A DNA stretch of 64,000 bases, taken from positions 1,086,293 to 1,150,292 of the forward strand of contig JACIVX010000001.1 of the NCBI GenBank assembly GCA_014361295.1. Reading direction: 5' to 3'. Positions 45,174 through 57,200 of this stretch are shown piece after piece. The DNA is from Methanomassiliicoccales archaeon. GTDB lineage: Archaea > Thermoplasmatota > Thermoplasmata > Methanomassiliicoccales > JACIVX01. Each line of letters starts with the position of its first letter. Within the stretch, counting starts at the first letter, position 1. Under the pieces are notes generated by a model. The model ran no database searches, was not told where the DNA came from, and saw nothing but the letters and a program-made list of their open reading frames with translations. Both the position numbers and the translations under genes were made by a program.

Positions 45174-45785
45174 TCAAGCGTTCGTCGTCCTGACGATCTT
45201 GGCATAAATCCTGACGATCTCCCGCGCCTCGCTACCACCATCTCTCAGCATTTTGTCCTTCGTCTTGATATTATGCACAACAACATTGTACTTCCCGACA
45301 GTCAGGAGATCCCCGACGTAAAACTCCTCATCGGGCGGAACAAGCATCTCGGCGGGAATCGTTTTACTTCCTTTATTGATTGATATCTTAACCTTTACCC
45401 TATCAAATCTCTTCGCCCATATCGTGCCTATTTCCCTGGCGACGCATTCTTTCATTCTTTTCTCGCCACTTTCGATCGAGGTCACAATGACTTGCGTATC
45501 CCCGACAATCAGCTCATCGCCGATGGTGACCAGCTCGTCTGGACCGAGCTCGATTTCCTCTCTCCGCGATCTTCCAAGATCGCTGATGATGATAGGGATC
45601 TTTAATGGTTTCATTTCAGTGTAAAGAGTAGTATGAATAGTGCCGCATTTCCTGCAGCGCACCGTCGCCTCCAGCGTGTCTTTCTTTCCTCCAACCCTAC
45701 CTCTGAGAACCTCATGGAGTGTATTGGTACCACATGAGGGACATTCCAAGTAAACAGCACTCGGGATTGTCATTTCAATCTTCAC
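45174..45785 (-). CDS. HVO_0476-type zinc finger protein
   Basis: 203-aa archaeal protein with an N-terminal zinc ribbon (ECPSCG at about 14-19 and RCRKCG about 44-49), then a repeated beta domain about 60-200 (DELVTIGDELIVGD and DEEFYVGDLLTVG). Conserved in Euryarchaeota; role unknown, probably RNA or ribosome related by its family distribution. Precedes pcm by 12 nt. Confidence 0.82.
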   Translation of the reverse strand: MKIEMTIPSAVYLECPSCGTNTLHEVLRGRVGGKKDTLEATVRCRKCGTIHTTLYTEMKPLKIPIIISDLGRSRREEIELGPDELVTIGDELIVGDTQVIVTSIESGEKRMKECVAREIGTIWAKRFDRVKVKISINKGSKTIPAEMLVPPDEEFYVGDLLTVGKYNVVVHNIKTKDKMLRDGGSEAREIVRIYAKIVRTTNA

Positions 45786-45813
45786 AATCCATTTAGCGTA
45801 CTCCCAGTTATAA

Positions 45814-46389
45814 TTATCGGTCGATTTTAAACGGGCGGTCGTGACCTGGAATCACGAGATCTGCGAAACCGACTATTCTCTTTATACTCTCAAGCGCCTC
45901 TGACGCATCGTAATGAATCGCTGGCGGTAGCCATTTCGCATAATTATCCCTCGTTGGTAGCGCGTCACCTACGATTGCAACTCTCGATTCCGACTCGACG
46001 AAGACGCTGATGCTACCTCTTGTGTGCCCCGGCGTATGAACGATGTGAACGCCTTCAAAGAGATCGACATCACTAGAAATCTTCATGTAATGATCGGGGG
46101 GATATTCGTTTGCGTGGGCGATGAATCGCGCTCGAGCGAAAAGATCGTTATTTCCAGTGTGATCGTGGTGAAGGTGTGTAACCACTACGACATCGATCTC
46201 GTTGCATCCAATCCCTAAGTTTCTGAGAGAAGAAAGCAATTTTTCGCGATACGCGCTACTGCTTGTGTCCACGATTGCTCTCATCTCATCATTGTAAACA
46301 AGGATTGAACTTGAGTGCGCCTCTACGACGAAACCACCAGCTTTTCGGATCATGCCCTCGCACAGGATTTCTACCATCGTTTCTTTCAT
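45814..46389 (-). CDS. metallo-beta-lactamase fold hydrolase
   Basis: 191-aa MBL-fold enzyme: THLHHDHTGNND metal site, HTPGHTRGS, IVGDALPTRDN and a late PGHDRPF. Resembles glyoxalase-II/MBLAC1-like hydrolases. Substrate unknown. The start overlaps the rhomboid stop by 4 nt. Confidence 0.88.
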   Translation of the reverse strand: MKETMVEILCEGMIRKAGGFVVEAHSSSILVYNDEMRAIVDTSSSAYREKLLSSLRNLGIGCNEIDVVVVTHLHHDHTGNNDLFARARFIAHANEYPPDHYMKISSDVDLFEGVHIVHTPGHTRGSISVFVESESRVAIVGDALPTRDNYAKWLPPAIHYDASEALESIKRIVGFADLVIPGHDRPFKIDR

Positions 46390-47294
46390 CTAACCACCGT
46401 CGCAAAATCGCATGAAGTGCAACGAATTTGAGAGCGGTTGAAAGAAAGGGGAGATCCACATTTTGGACATCGAGCCCGCTTCACAAAATATTCAAGCCAC
46501 GCCTTTCTCACATCCTCAAATTTTTCTTCCCTTATTATTGCTAGTGCGTTTTTCAGCTCCTCCGTCGTCGCAAGAGATTCGAGCGCTGAGGTTTCGAAGG
46601 GGGACGCTTCAGGTTTTTTCCGCTCGGCGACCTTGATCCCAGGAGACATTGCTGAGGCGAGCAACGCCCCAGTAAGAAATCCACCGACGTGTGCGGTGTA
46701 GGCGATCGGTCCTGAGTCGACAAAAACCATAACAACTTGGATCGCAAACCATGTTCCGACGGAAAGCCAAACAGGTACGCGAGGTAAGAAAATGGGCCCC
46801 AGAAACATCGGGATTTCTTCTTTTGGATAAAGAAGGAGAAGTGCCCCCATAGCGCCGGAAATCGCGCCAGAGGCCCCGATAATTAACACATTTGAACCCC
46901 ATTGGACGAGAGATTCCATCAGCACTCCGAGCAGCCCAGCGAGTAAATAAATCGCGAAAAAGCGTGATTTTCCAATCCTCAGCTCGAGGTGCCCGCCTAT
47001 GAGAAAAAGAAAGAGCATGTTGAAGAAGATATGGGCAATCGACGAGTGCACGAACATCTGCGTAACCAGAGTGTAAAAATTCTCTCCAGTGATGAGATAC
47101 ACTGGCTTAAATCCCAATTCGAGCTGGACTGGCGAGATCGCGAAGAAGCCAAAATCTTCGAGTGAAATGATCGTCAGAAAATAAACAACGAGATTCCCCA
47201 TGATCAACGAATTTGTCATACTGACCCGTTTCGTGAAACCGATGAAAATTGAAAGAACGATGATGATGATCGCGATCCACGAGAGAGAATTCAT
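46386..47294 (-). CDS. rhomboid intramembrane protease with C-terminal zinc ribbon
   Basis: 302-aa rhomboid serine protease. Catalytic Ser142 in GASGAISG, His202 in AHVGGFLTG, and Asn92 with VHSSIAHIFFNM. Six or seven helices, then a soluble tail and a zinc ribbon at 276-295 (CPKCG ... CTSC). ATG 47294 with AGGTG upstream is chosen; a longer frame would overlap the divergent methyltransferase gene. First gene of the MBL/zinc-finger/pcm run. Confidence 0.88.
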   Translation of the reverse strand: MNSLSWIAIIIIVLSIFIGFTKRVSMTNSLIMGNLVVYFLTIISLEDFGFFAISPVQLELGFKPVYLITGENFYTLVTQMFVHSSIAHIFFNMLFLFLIGGHLELRIGKSRFFAIYLLAGLLGVLMESLVQWGSNVLIIGASGAISGAMGALLLLYPKEEIPMFLGPIFLPRVPVWLSVGTWFAIQVVMVFVDSGPIAYTAHVGGFLTGALLASAMSPGIKVAERKKPEASPFETSALESLATTEELKNALAIIREEKFEDVRKAWLEYFVKRARCPKCGSPLSFNRSQIRCTSCDFATVVR

Positions 47295-47443
47295 TCGAAC
47301 ACCTGGCAGAGTGTAGCAAGCTCTAGCGTTATCTGCATTTCGCAAGTCAATGAAAGTGATCTTATGGGTTTTTCGGCGAAATCGACGATAAAGATATTCT
47401 TTTATGCCACACAACTGTATCCAATAATGAATACGGAAGGAAT

Positions 47444-48013
47444 ATGAGGATTGACAAGCAGATTCAAATTGCGGAATGTCCCGGTGTTTATCCGCCGAGG
47501 GAGGATACTTTCCTTCTGCTTGAATCAATTGATGTCGAAAGAGACGAGGAAGTCCTCGAAATCGGATGCGGAACCGGCATCATTTCGATTCATTGCGCGA
47601 TGGCTGGCGCTATCGTCACCGCCGTCGATATTAAAGAGGAAGCCGTGCAATGTACGAGAAGCAATGCCGAAAGAAACTCTGTGCCTGTCAACGTCCTTCG
47701 TTCCGATCTCTTTTCAGCGATCAGGGGAAGATTTGACACAATCATTTTCAATCCACCTTATTTGCCTGTTAATGAGGATACGGATGAGTCAATTTCTTGG
47801 GCTGGAGGAAACGACGGTGTTGAAATCTTGCAACGTTTTCTCCGTTCGGTCCCTCAGTTTCTGAAGGAAGCGGGAAGAATATTCATCGTCGTTTCATCGC
47901 TCATGAATCAGGATACGCTGAAGGAATTACTCGCTCCTTTCAAAGTTGATTTCATTGCGAGGAAAAAAATGTTCTTTGAAGAGCTGGCCGTCCTTCGCCT
48001 CCGTGTCTCCTAA
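47444..48013 (+). CDS. HemK/Mtq2-like N5-glutamine methyltransferase
   Basis: 189-aa class I methyltransferase with motif I LEIGCGTGIIS and the substrate motif NPPYLP, as in PrmC/HemK and the eukaryote-archaeal Mtq2 that methylate the GGQ glutamine of release factors. No N-terminal PrmC domain, as in the archaeal form. The N-terminal GVYPPREDTFLL is typical of the archaeal family. ATG 47444. Overlaps gatE by 4 nt, convergent. Confidence 0.87.
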   Translation: MRIDKQIQIAECPGVYPPREDTFLLLESIDVERDEEVLEIGCGTGIISIHCAMAGAIVTAVDIKEEAVQCTRSNAERNSVPVNVLRSDLFSAIRGRFDTIIFNPPYLPVNEDTDESISWAGGNDGVEILQRFLRSVPQFLKEAGRIFIVVSSLMNQDTLKELLAPFKVDFIARKKMFFEELAVLRLRVS

Positions 48014-49872
48014 TCTCCAATTATCCTCGTAATCACCTTCCTCAGCAATTCGCTTGCGATCTTGCCATCGATCTTGCCTCTCAACTGTGACATAACCTCA
48101 CCCATGAGCGGCCCCATCGCGTTCATTTTCCTTTCTTTGATGAAATCTCTTCTTTGTTCAACGATCTGTTCGATAATCGCCACTGCCTCGTTCATCGAAA
48201 TCGTTTTCAAACCGAGATCCTCGATCGTCTTTTGAAGAGGAATGCCTTTTGCGACCAATCTAAGAATATCCGGAAGCGCTTCTTTCGCAAATCTGTTATC
48301 ATGAAGCGCCTGGAATATCTCTTTGATTCTGTCATCATCAATTGAGTAAACACCAACACCTTCCCTCTCAAGCTCAGGGAAGGTGCTCAACAGCGTTTTC
48401 GCAGCGATGCTTCCGAGGCCCCATTTCGAGGCGATTTCTTCGAAAATCTCTTCGAACCCCTCCCTGATAATCTGCTCGGCCTGCTGCTCATGAATGCCAT
48501 ATTGCGACACGAAGCGCTTAACCTTGGATTCAGGCAACTCTGGTAATCTCTCTTTGATACGTGTGATCAATTCGGCGTCGACGGTAATCGGTCTAACATC
48601 GGTTTCAGGGTACATCCTGGCTGCCCCAGGCAATGGCCTGCTGTATGCGGTCGTTCCGTCGGGCAACGGGTCACGAGTTTCCTCAGGCACGCCGATCAAA
48701 GCGTATCCAGCACGTGATGCAACGGCCTCGAGAATTCTTTCCACCTTTGTTGGCAGATCGACGCACATGACGAACGCGTCGTTTTCCTCGAGTCCAAGCG
48801 TTTTCCTTACGGTAGCGACCGCGGCTTCATCGATCCCGTAAGCAGGCAATTCATCTGTATGAAAGATTCCTCCAGCTCCTCTTGCCCTCGCATGCTGCGC
48901 AAGCTCCGCGCCAAGGCGAAAACGATTATCCGCGCTCTTGAGCACGCCGGCAAATCCTTTCAATGGGAGAACGAGAACCTTTCCGCCCGACGAAATAGAT
49001 GATCGGACAATCTTCGATTTTGTATCCCTGAAAATCTCGGTGCAATCGAAAAAATGAGGAGTGACTTGTGGGGCTGATCGCGACCGGAGTATTTCCCTGA
49101 TTTCGAGTAACATCTTCTGCCTTTCGATCTCCTTTGAAACGTAGATCGGTAACATCCTGAGCTCCTGAACCCCTTTGATCTCGACCCTCGCTCCACCTGA
49201 AATTGAAATATTGAGATCCTCGCGTATTGTGCCGATTCCGCGCTTCACACGCTTCGTCGCCCTCAAAACCGATCCGATCTTCTGCGCAGCAATCTTGACC
49301 TCCTCTGGCGTGCGAAGCTCCGGGCCTGTTGCGATTTCAATAAGCGGGATGCCGAGGCGGTCGAGCCTGTACGTAACTTCGCCGGATTTCGTTTCGATCT
49401 TTCTTGCGGCATCCTCTTCAAGGCAGATTGTCGGAATTGAAATCTTTCTACCATTGATCTCGATCGAGCCGTCGACCGCGATGAGGGCAGTCCTCTGAAA
49501 GCCCGTCGTATTCGATCCGTCGATGACGATTTTTCTCATGAAATGTATCTCATCGACCGGTGTTGCGTTCAATAGAGAGGCGATTGTCAAACCAATCTCA
49601 ATCGCATCTCGATTCGCGTCGTGAGGCGGTTCCTCATCCGCCTCTACAAGGCACGAGACACCGCGAGGCGCTTGGTAATTGAACTTCATGCGTTTCTCTG
49701 CTTCGGCGAGTGCTGCCCGATCGATGTCGCCTAGTTCGCTCTGCGTCGGCCTCAACCTCCGCGTGAAAGTACCACCTTCGAGATCAACAAGTGCTGAATC
49801 ACACGAACAGAAGAGTTTCTTTGTATCGAGCTGCTGATGGATTTCGAGGCCGATGATCGCCTCTTTACTCAT
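48010..49872 (-). CDS. gatE: Glu-tRNA(Gln) amidotransferase subunit E
   Basis: 620-aa archaeal GatE, kinase half of GatDE, which phosphorylates Glu on misacylated tRNA-Gln before amidation. GatB-like cradle: GLEIHQQLDT, RLRPTQSELGDID, REDLNISI. An AspRS-like insertion (about 270-400) distinguishes GatE from GatB. YqeY-like tail domain to the end. Overlaps gatD by 8 nt. Confidence 0.97.
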   Translation of the reverse strand: MSKEAIIGLEIHQQLDTKKLFCSCDSALVDLEGGTFTRRLRPTQSELGDIDRAALAEAEKRMKFNYQAPRGVSCLVEADEEPPHDANRDAIEIGLTIASLLNATPVDEIHFMRKIVIDGSNTTGFQRTALIAVDGSIEINGRKISIPTICLEEDAARKIETKSGEVTYRLDRLGIPLIEIATGPELRTPEEVKIAAQKIGSVLRATKRVKRGIGTIREDLNISISGGARVEIKGVQELRMLPIYVSKEIERQKMLLEIREILRSRSAPQVTPHFFDCTEIFRDTKSKIVRSSISSGGKVLVLPLKGFAGVLKSADNRFRLGAELAQHARARGAGGIFHTDELPAYGIDEAAVATVRKTLGLEENDAFVMCVDLPTKVERILEAVASRAGYALIGVPEETRDPLPDGTTAYSRPLPGAARMYPETDVRPITVDAELITRIKERLPELPESKVKRFVSQYGIHEQQAEQIIREGFEEIFEEIASKWGLGSIAAKTLLSTFPELEREGVGVYSIDDDRIKEIFQALHDNRFAKEALPDILRLVAKGIPLQKTIEDLGLKTISMNEAVAIIEQIVEQRRDFIKERKMNAMGPLMGEVMSQLRGKIDGKIASELLRKVITRIIGD

Positions 49873-51163
49873 CGAGTTCCCTCCTCTGCGAGATCTCGCC
49901 GCGGAGATTCTGCCGCATCATTGACTCGATCTCCTTCTCCGACGAGGCGTGAGCAAGTACCCACATCAGTTTTACGTATGCCGTTTCTGGAAGCATGTCC
50001 TCCCCGGGAATCACACCAGCTGCGAGCAGATCTCTCCCCGTATCGTATACATTGAGATTCACTCTACCGTACAAGCACTGAGAGGTCATGACAACGACCG
50101 TCCCCGATCTGATCGTCCTCGCGATCAATCGCACCATATCTGATGATACATGCCCTAGCCCCGAACCTGCAATAACGACTCCCTTGTGCTCTAGAAGAAT
50201 CCTTTCAAACTTTGACGGGCTCATACCCGGGTAAAAAAAGAGAAGTGCGACGTTCTCCTCCATTTCAGTTTTCAGACTAACAGGATGAGAGTTCTTTTTC
50301 CAATATGGCGCGAGATACTCAATTCCTCCTTCAAAATTAACCCTAGCAATAGGTTTGCTGTTGATGCTCTTGAAAGCGTCCCGCCGACTCGTATGCATCT
50401 TCCTTACTTTTGTACCGCGATGAATTAAAGCCGAAGTATCTGACGGCGATTCGTGCATGAGCACGCATGTCTCAGCAACATCCGATTCGACTGCAAATCT
50501 CGCCGCTGCAATTAGATTCGTGTACGCATCGGACGAGGGGCGATCAGAAGATCGCTGTGCACCGACAAGGATCACGGGCCGCGGAAGGTTTTCAAACATG
50601 AAAGAAAGCGCCGCCGCAGTATATCCCATTGTGTCAGTTCCATGGGGAATGATGCATCCCTCCGCACCTTCACGCATTCTGTCAGCCACAGCCTCTGCGA
50701 TTGCCTGCCATTTCTCGACAGTCATGTTTTCGCTGAAAATTGAAAAAAGGACTTTCGCCTGGACATTGCATATCTCTGCAATCTCAGGAACCGCACTAAC
50801 AAGTTCCTCGGCCGTCAGCGCAGGATGCACTGCCCCAGTACGATAATCAACATAACTTGCGATCGTCCCACCAGTTCCAATGATCGCAACATCCTTTTTC
50901 TCCGCGTGCGTTTCTCTCTTTTTAAGATGCTTCTCTTTCTTCTCAACCTTTCTGATTGTAGTTATTTTCGTGTCTTCAGAAACCCTCACACCAATGTTGT
51001 AGCCACTTCTCAACTTGATGACAACGACATCAGGATCGCTAAACTCATGGTGAGGCATGAGGATTCCCTCAAAAACTCTATTATCAGTCTCGATGACGAC
51101 ATGATCGCCTTCCTCGGCTCCGCTTTTTCTGAGGATATTGAATGCTAGGTTTGAGTAACTCAT
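49865..51163 (-). CDS. gatD: Glu-tRNA(Gln) amidotransferase subunit D
   Basis: 432-aa asparaginase-like subunit supplying ammonia from asparagine or glutamine to GatE. N-terminal SH3-like domain, then asparaginase motifs IGTGGTIAS and IPHGTDTMGYTA. ATG 51163 chosen with GGGGAGA 4-5 nt upstream; a start at 51193 is possible. The pair shows the organism makes Gln-tRNA indirectly, as most archaea do. Confidence 0.97.
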   Translation of the reverse strand: MSYSNLAFNILRKSGAEEGDHVVIETDNRVFEGILMPHHEFSDPDVVVIKLRSGYNIGVRVSEDTKITTIRKVEKKEKHLKKRETHAEKKDVAIIGTGGTIASYVDYRTGAVHPALTAEELVSAVPEIAEICNVQAKVLFSIFSENMTVEKWQAIAEAVADRMREGAEGCIIPHGTDTMGYTAAALSFMFENLPRPVILVGAQRSSDRPSSDAYTNLIAAARFAVESDVAETCVLMHESPSDTSALIHRGTKVRKMHTSRRDAFKSINSKPIARVNFEGGIEYLAPYWKKNSHPVSLKTEMEENVALLFFYPGMSPSKFERILLEHKGVVIAGSGLGHVSSDMVRLIARTIRSGTVVVMTSQCLYGRVNLNVYDTGRDLLAAGVIPGEDMLPETAYVKLMWVLAHASSEKEIESMMRQNLRGEISQRRELDE

Positions 51164-51278
51164 CAATCTCCCCGACGATAAAAACGCATCCATCTTTAAC
51201 TATTTTGGCAGAATTAATAGAAACCATCAAAATTAAGAAGAAATCAAAAATAAAAAGAAAAAAGGAATGGGTTTCTAA

Positions 51279-54200
51279 TTACTTCTTCGTGCTCACGATG
51301 ATAAGCGCCACAGCGACGAGGAGTGCCGCAATCAGCGTGAATGTAATCGCAAAGGATGGATTCCATGCGACAGGTTTCTCAACAGGTACCTCGACGATGA
51401 CATCAGTCGCCTTATCAAGCGTGACATTCTTCTCGACGTATCCCTGCTCGAACGAAGCATTGACCGTGTAAGCCTTTGCCGCGCTCTGACCAGCACTTGT
51501 CTGTATCCAACCGATTGCATAGACGCTGAAGAGACCGTTATCATCGGTTGCTCCTTCGCCTACTGGGCTGCCCTCCTCATCGTATACGACGACCCAGACA
51601 CCACTCACTGGCAAGCCATCCTGATCAAGAGCCCTTACTGTTAGCTTGTAGTAGACAGTCAGAACTGATGTATCTAGGACCTTCGCCTTCTCGAATGTGA
51701 CTTCGATCGCAGACGCAATCGATTCACCAGTGAGATAGATGTCAAAGTCGCCCGCGTCGAACACAACATTCCTCAGGTCTGCGTTTGAAGACTCAAGGAA
51801 GATTGCATCGTCAAGCACGCTGATCATGCCGCCATTAACCGTGACAGTGGATTTCGCTGCATAGATACCATCGTATACAATGATTGGCAACGACACATTC
51901 CAGAGAGTTCCATAGTCATCATAGTAAGGTAGGACAAGCGTCGTCATGTTAATAGTATCACTGACTGTTAGTGTCGATTGAGTCACATAAATCGCGTATT
52001 TGAGCATGCCGTAAACGTTATCGCTCAACGAAACAGTCGAATTGACTGCATATACACCGATATGATTCATCTGGGCTTCTGCGATCATTTCTGGAGTGAG
52101 GAGCCATTCTCCGAATAGCGGGACAGAACCCCCTCCGATGAGAGCTGGTGCGTATTTGGACATAATGTCTACAATTACTGAATAACCGATCTGGTTGTCT
52201 TCGACCGTTACCGTGCTGTCCTTGATGTAGATCTCAACGGGGTTGAACAGCAGGATATTGTCATGTATTGAACCGCTCGCCCCAATCACATAGATACCGA
52301 CGCCCCAGTTGGCGACGATCACATTGTCAACGACATTGGCAAGGCTCGAATCGATCGCGTAGATACCGCGGTTGTTCATCGCGATCAGACAGTCCATGAT
52401 CGTCGGAGCCGCATCTGCTCCTTCGATGAAGATGCCATCCATGCCATTGTAAATGATCGTTGTTGCCGAGATTCTTGGCGAGCAGTTGTCTACGTGGATA
52501 CCGTTTCTCCAGTTTTCATACACTACGCTTGTTCTGATATCCGCATTTGATGTTGGTCCAAGGTAAATCTCAGCGGCACCGCTCACCTCGCTTGATTCCA
52601 TATCAAGTGTCCCGTAGACCTCGAAGCTGTAGTAATAACCATCCTGGAGTATTCCCGGTCCTGGCCACCCGCTGTAGGAACTGATGCCTGAGGCAACGAC
52701 GACCAGCGTTCCCCCTTCCTCGACGATGATCTGCGGAATGCCGTCCATCCAGTCTTCGCCAAGCATGAAGTACCACACATTGTCGAGGGTGAGCATACCG
52801 CCATCGACGACAGTCAGATCGCCGTAGAGAGTGATTGCGTTGTTTCTGACTTCAGAGACATCGTCAACAATCCATTCGACTACGCCGTAGGCGTAGATTC
52901 CATCGTAAGTGTTGTCCTGATAGATACCATTGTAGATCGTCACTGGCCCCGAATACTCGATGTAGAGACCGTACAGTAGGTTTTCGCGGATTGTATTGTT
53001 ACCGATAACGACCGAGTAACAATCATAGAGCTCAAGACCGCTCCCGCCGTTCTCTGACATGATGTTGCTTTCGATGACAAGCGATTCGCATTCATCGAAG
53101 TATGTGCCCTCATAGAGGTTGTTGCTGACGACATTGTTTGAGAATGTGATCTCATAAGAATAGTAGATCACAACACCGACTGCGTTGCCTGTTATTGTAT
53201 TGCCAGTAATGGTCGCATTATACGAATCATAGATGTATAGTCCGAATGTATCATAGCCTTCGAGTCCATTATTCGTCAACGTATTGTTCGAGATGACAAG
53301 ATCGTCCGAATAGTATACGTAGATTCCGTCACCGCAGCCATCAACCCTGTTGTCCGAAATGTTCATCTGGAAACACTCGTCGAGGTAAATGCCCTGCGCA
53401 TATACGCCGCCACGGATTTCATTCTCTGATACTACTCCGGTGGAGTCGTATAGATATATACCCTCGTCTCCTGGATTCGATATCACATTGTTCGTCACTG
53501 TCACGATGCAATCGTCAACATCTATACCCACATCAGCGTTCTCTATGACATTTCCATCGGCAACGACACTAATGAGACCCCATGGCCATGAATAGGCGTA
53601 AATTCCTTCGGTCTGTCCCCAACCCGTATCCGGGCTGAATGAAATCTCATTTGAATTGATCTCCACAGTAATGTTCGAGTTGATGTAACGCTCGACGTCC
53701 CAGTTGGACCATGCGGATGCGTATAATGAAATAGCTGTGGCCTCAGACCACTCCGTGACTTCAGAATATATCAGATTGTCATTGATACTCGTTGCAACTG
53801 TCGCATTCACAGTTGCGTTTGTTTCGAATGTACTTTGCGAGTACTGATAAGCATCAAGGTACCAGTCGAGATAAACACCGTAATTGAGATATCCAGAGAT
53901 CACGTTACTTGATATTTCTTGCGATGTCTGGTAATTGGCAGACGATGTGCCGCAATATGAGTCAACATAAGAATCGATGTAGATTCCATCAGATATCGGG
54001 CCGGTGATTTCATTTTCACTGATCACGACATCAGAAATCAACGTTGCGGAAGGTGATGAAGCGAATTGGCTGTAGTAAGTATACGCTTGTACATAATCGT
54101 AAATTTCTATACCTTCCATGTAAACAAAGTCAGAATCCTCAGTCACATTTATCAGATTGTTTGTGATCGTACTTGAAATTGATGAAACAGCAATGCTATC

Positions 54201-57200
54201 ACCGTAATACGCGTAGACATCGACATCGTTCTCAATCCAGACCGCTGCACCGTACGACGCATAATCACCGACTTCTATCGTGTTGTCAGCGATCAAGATG
54301 GTTCCGTCCATATAGCTTGACGCATGAGAGAATAGGCTCATCCAATCGTATGCGTAAGACTCAGTATAAACTCCCATACCGTAGAGACCGTCCCACCATT
54401 CCATTGGATATGTTCCCTTGTTTCTCGTGATGCTGACGTAAAAGGTAACCGATTGCATTGATGAGACTTCAGTCTCGTATGACGATGGGTAATAATAATC
54501 ATATTGAGCGTAACTGTAGATCTCGATATCAATGAAATCGTAGAATGCGATAATCTCATTGTCCGATGCCGATATTGTCAAAGTCGCTACCTGGTTGCCG
54601 AAGTGGTTATATGTTCCCGCACCTACCCCGATGTAGATACCGTAGACTGAATTCTCGATCACGTTTCTCTCTGTCACTACATTCGCATCAAGCGATCCGT
54701 CACCGCGGCCGTATTGTAGGTCATTATCGATAGATACATAGATTCCGTCCCAGGCATATTCCCCGGCCCTGATTTCGTTGTCGTTTATCGCAATATCGAT
54801 GGCTGAATAGAGACCAGTATCCGAATATCCATAGTAATAGACGTCTATTCCGTTAAAGCCACTCTGCTCGTAGACCAGATTACTATTTATGGAAACGCTT
54901 GAATTGATGACAGCTGTTCCTCCATGTGTTTCGACATCATCTTCGACATCAATACCATTGCCATATCTTATCGCCGAGTCGATCGAGTTCTCTACAATCT
55001 CGGTGACAAAGTTGGCGGACATATTCACGCCATCGCTGTACAGATAATGTCTCACCTGGATAAACGATTCCCACATTTCCTGGAACATCGGTTTTCCGGA
55101 GAAGCTGTTATTAATGATCATATCTGCAATAGAGACATTCCACACCGAATCAGCTGACCCTATCATCGCGCCAATCATCATGCCACCGCTGTTGGTTCCG
55201 ATGTTCCCAGAGATTGTTCTTGTAGCGCTGAACTCGACCATTTCGTTGAAACCATCATCGTCTTCAACCAAAGTTACCACAGCAATAGCCCAGCCAACCT
55301 CGTCGAACGCGTTCGATGTAATCTCGACGATATCTTCCCCTCCCCAGTACGGGGACGATAGGAAGCCGACTGCGATGTTACCAATGTGAGAGAATTTCGA
55401 GTCGGTGACCGTCGCATACATCGTACCGTTGAATGTGAGAGCACCTACGGCAACGCCATATTCAGCCATTCCCAGAATGTACTCCGCCGTCAGATTGTTC
55501 GCATCTACCGTAACATCTCCGTTTTCACACATGAAGAGGAAACCAGCGCCTGCATAATGGCTGATCGTGCTGTCGAGTATCGACGCCTTGACCCCACCGT
55601 TCGACAGAACAACGACACCGTACACTCCGAACGATTCTCGGGTGAGATAAATACTCCTGTAATCCGCATTGTACACGTTCGGAACCCAGATTTCGTTGAG
55701 GGTAATCGCGGTGTACCAAACACCCATCGCGCTGATACCATAATCATATGAGCGATCATCTGAGTTCAACGCATCCATGTTCGCATAGTTAAACTGTATG
55801 TCACCGTTTGAATAGAGGATTGCCTCAAAGACATTTGTAGCCCCCCATGGATCGGAGCTTCTAGTTACATACCACTGAACAATAATTTTCTCGTCATTTA
55901 CAATTTTGTAGCTCACATACGGCCAGTATACAACACTAAAGAAGTCCTGACATGGTATGATCAAATTGGCTGATGCTGACTCCAGATCGATCGGGAAAGA
56001 GATCGAAACTGGCGAACCTACATAAATGAACCCATACGGATGGATTGCAATGTTCGTGTAAGTTCCATCGCCAAACGGGAATTCAAACGGTAGCGTAACA
56101 TACAGTAGCGAACCAGTCGTGTATCCATCAGGATTGATGATGTCGTACTCGTAATCGATTTCCGTTGGATAATACCACGAGAGTTGGTTTGCTTCTTCAC
56201 CATTCATGTAGCTGTTTTCGACAGTGACGGTTGCTAATCCATCGGCGTCGACAAGCATTGACATAAATCCGTTGGCCATAAGGCTAGAATCAGTGATCGC
56301 AACAGATACATTACCACCCGCTTCTAGATCAAGGCCCACAGCTCCGCCAATAATTGAGGTTTCTTGAATCACTGCATTCACGTCGGCATCATTTGATTTC
56401 ACAAATACGCCTACCGCCCATTCTGTGTTGTTGACAAAGACAGAAGTTAGACTCACGTCGAAATTACCAGTAGCTGAGTTTACAATCAGTCCGTAATCCC
56501 AGCTTCCCAGAATTGATACACCTGACAGCTCAACGACAGCATCGCCATCGATGGAATAAACCGCAACACCAACACCATTTTCAGAAAACTCAGAATCCTC
56601 AATCACAAAAACAGCGCCAGTTGATCCCTCCACCTGGAGACCGGCTTTCCCGCTTGCTGATATATTAGATTCGCTTACCTGAACGTCAACAGCTCCAACC
56701 GCGGAATAGATGAGTACGCCATTCAATTCGCACGCACTCACAATGACTGAATCCAAGGTAGCTCCGACGTCTCCACCAGTCGAATACAAGATGATTCCTG
56801 AATTTGCTACAGATCCCGTCACTGTTGTACCAGCAATTACCGCATCGATCCAGCCGGTCGATTGAACAACAATTCCAGGCCCATATGTGTCGTTAACAAT
56901 GCAATCTGTTAGAGACACCGTCGCATTTCCGTTGTTTGCCAAGAGCATTATTCCCATTTCTTCATATGTGTGATTGATTTCAACTCCTGACAACTCAGCA
57001 TCGATATCTCCACTTGATGACCACCAGATTCCAGCCCTGTAACTATACTGAATAAGCGTGTCAGAGATTGCAACGTTTGCGTCTTCAACGTAGACACCGT
57101 AATATGCCAGTTCAATGATCACATTGCTAAAAACAGCTGTCCCGGTATCATCGATTACGATTCCCCACCAATACAAAGTGTCGTTCGTTGTAAAAAGAAT

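Noticed and set aside
47295-47528. N-terminal extension of the rhomboid protein
   Set aside because: Extends across the promoter and coding region of the divergent methyltransferase; ATG 47294 has a ribosome site and fits the family.
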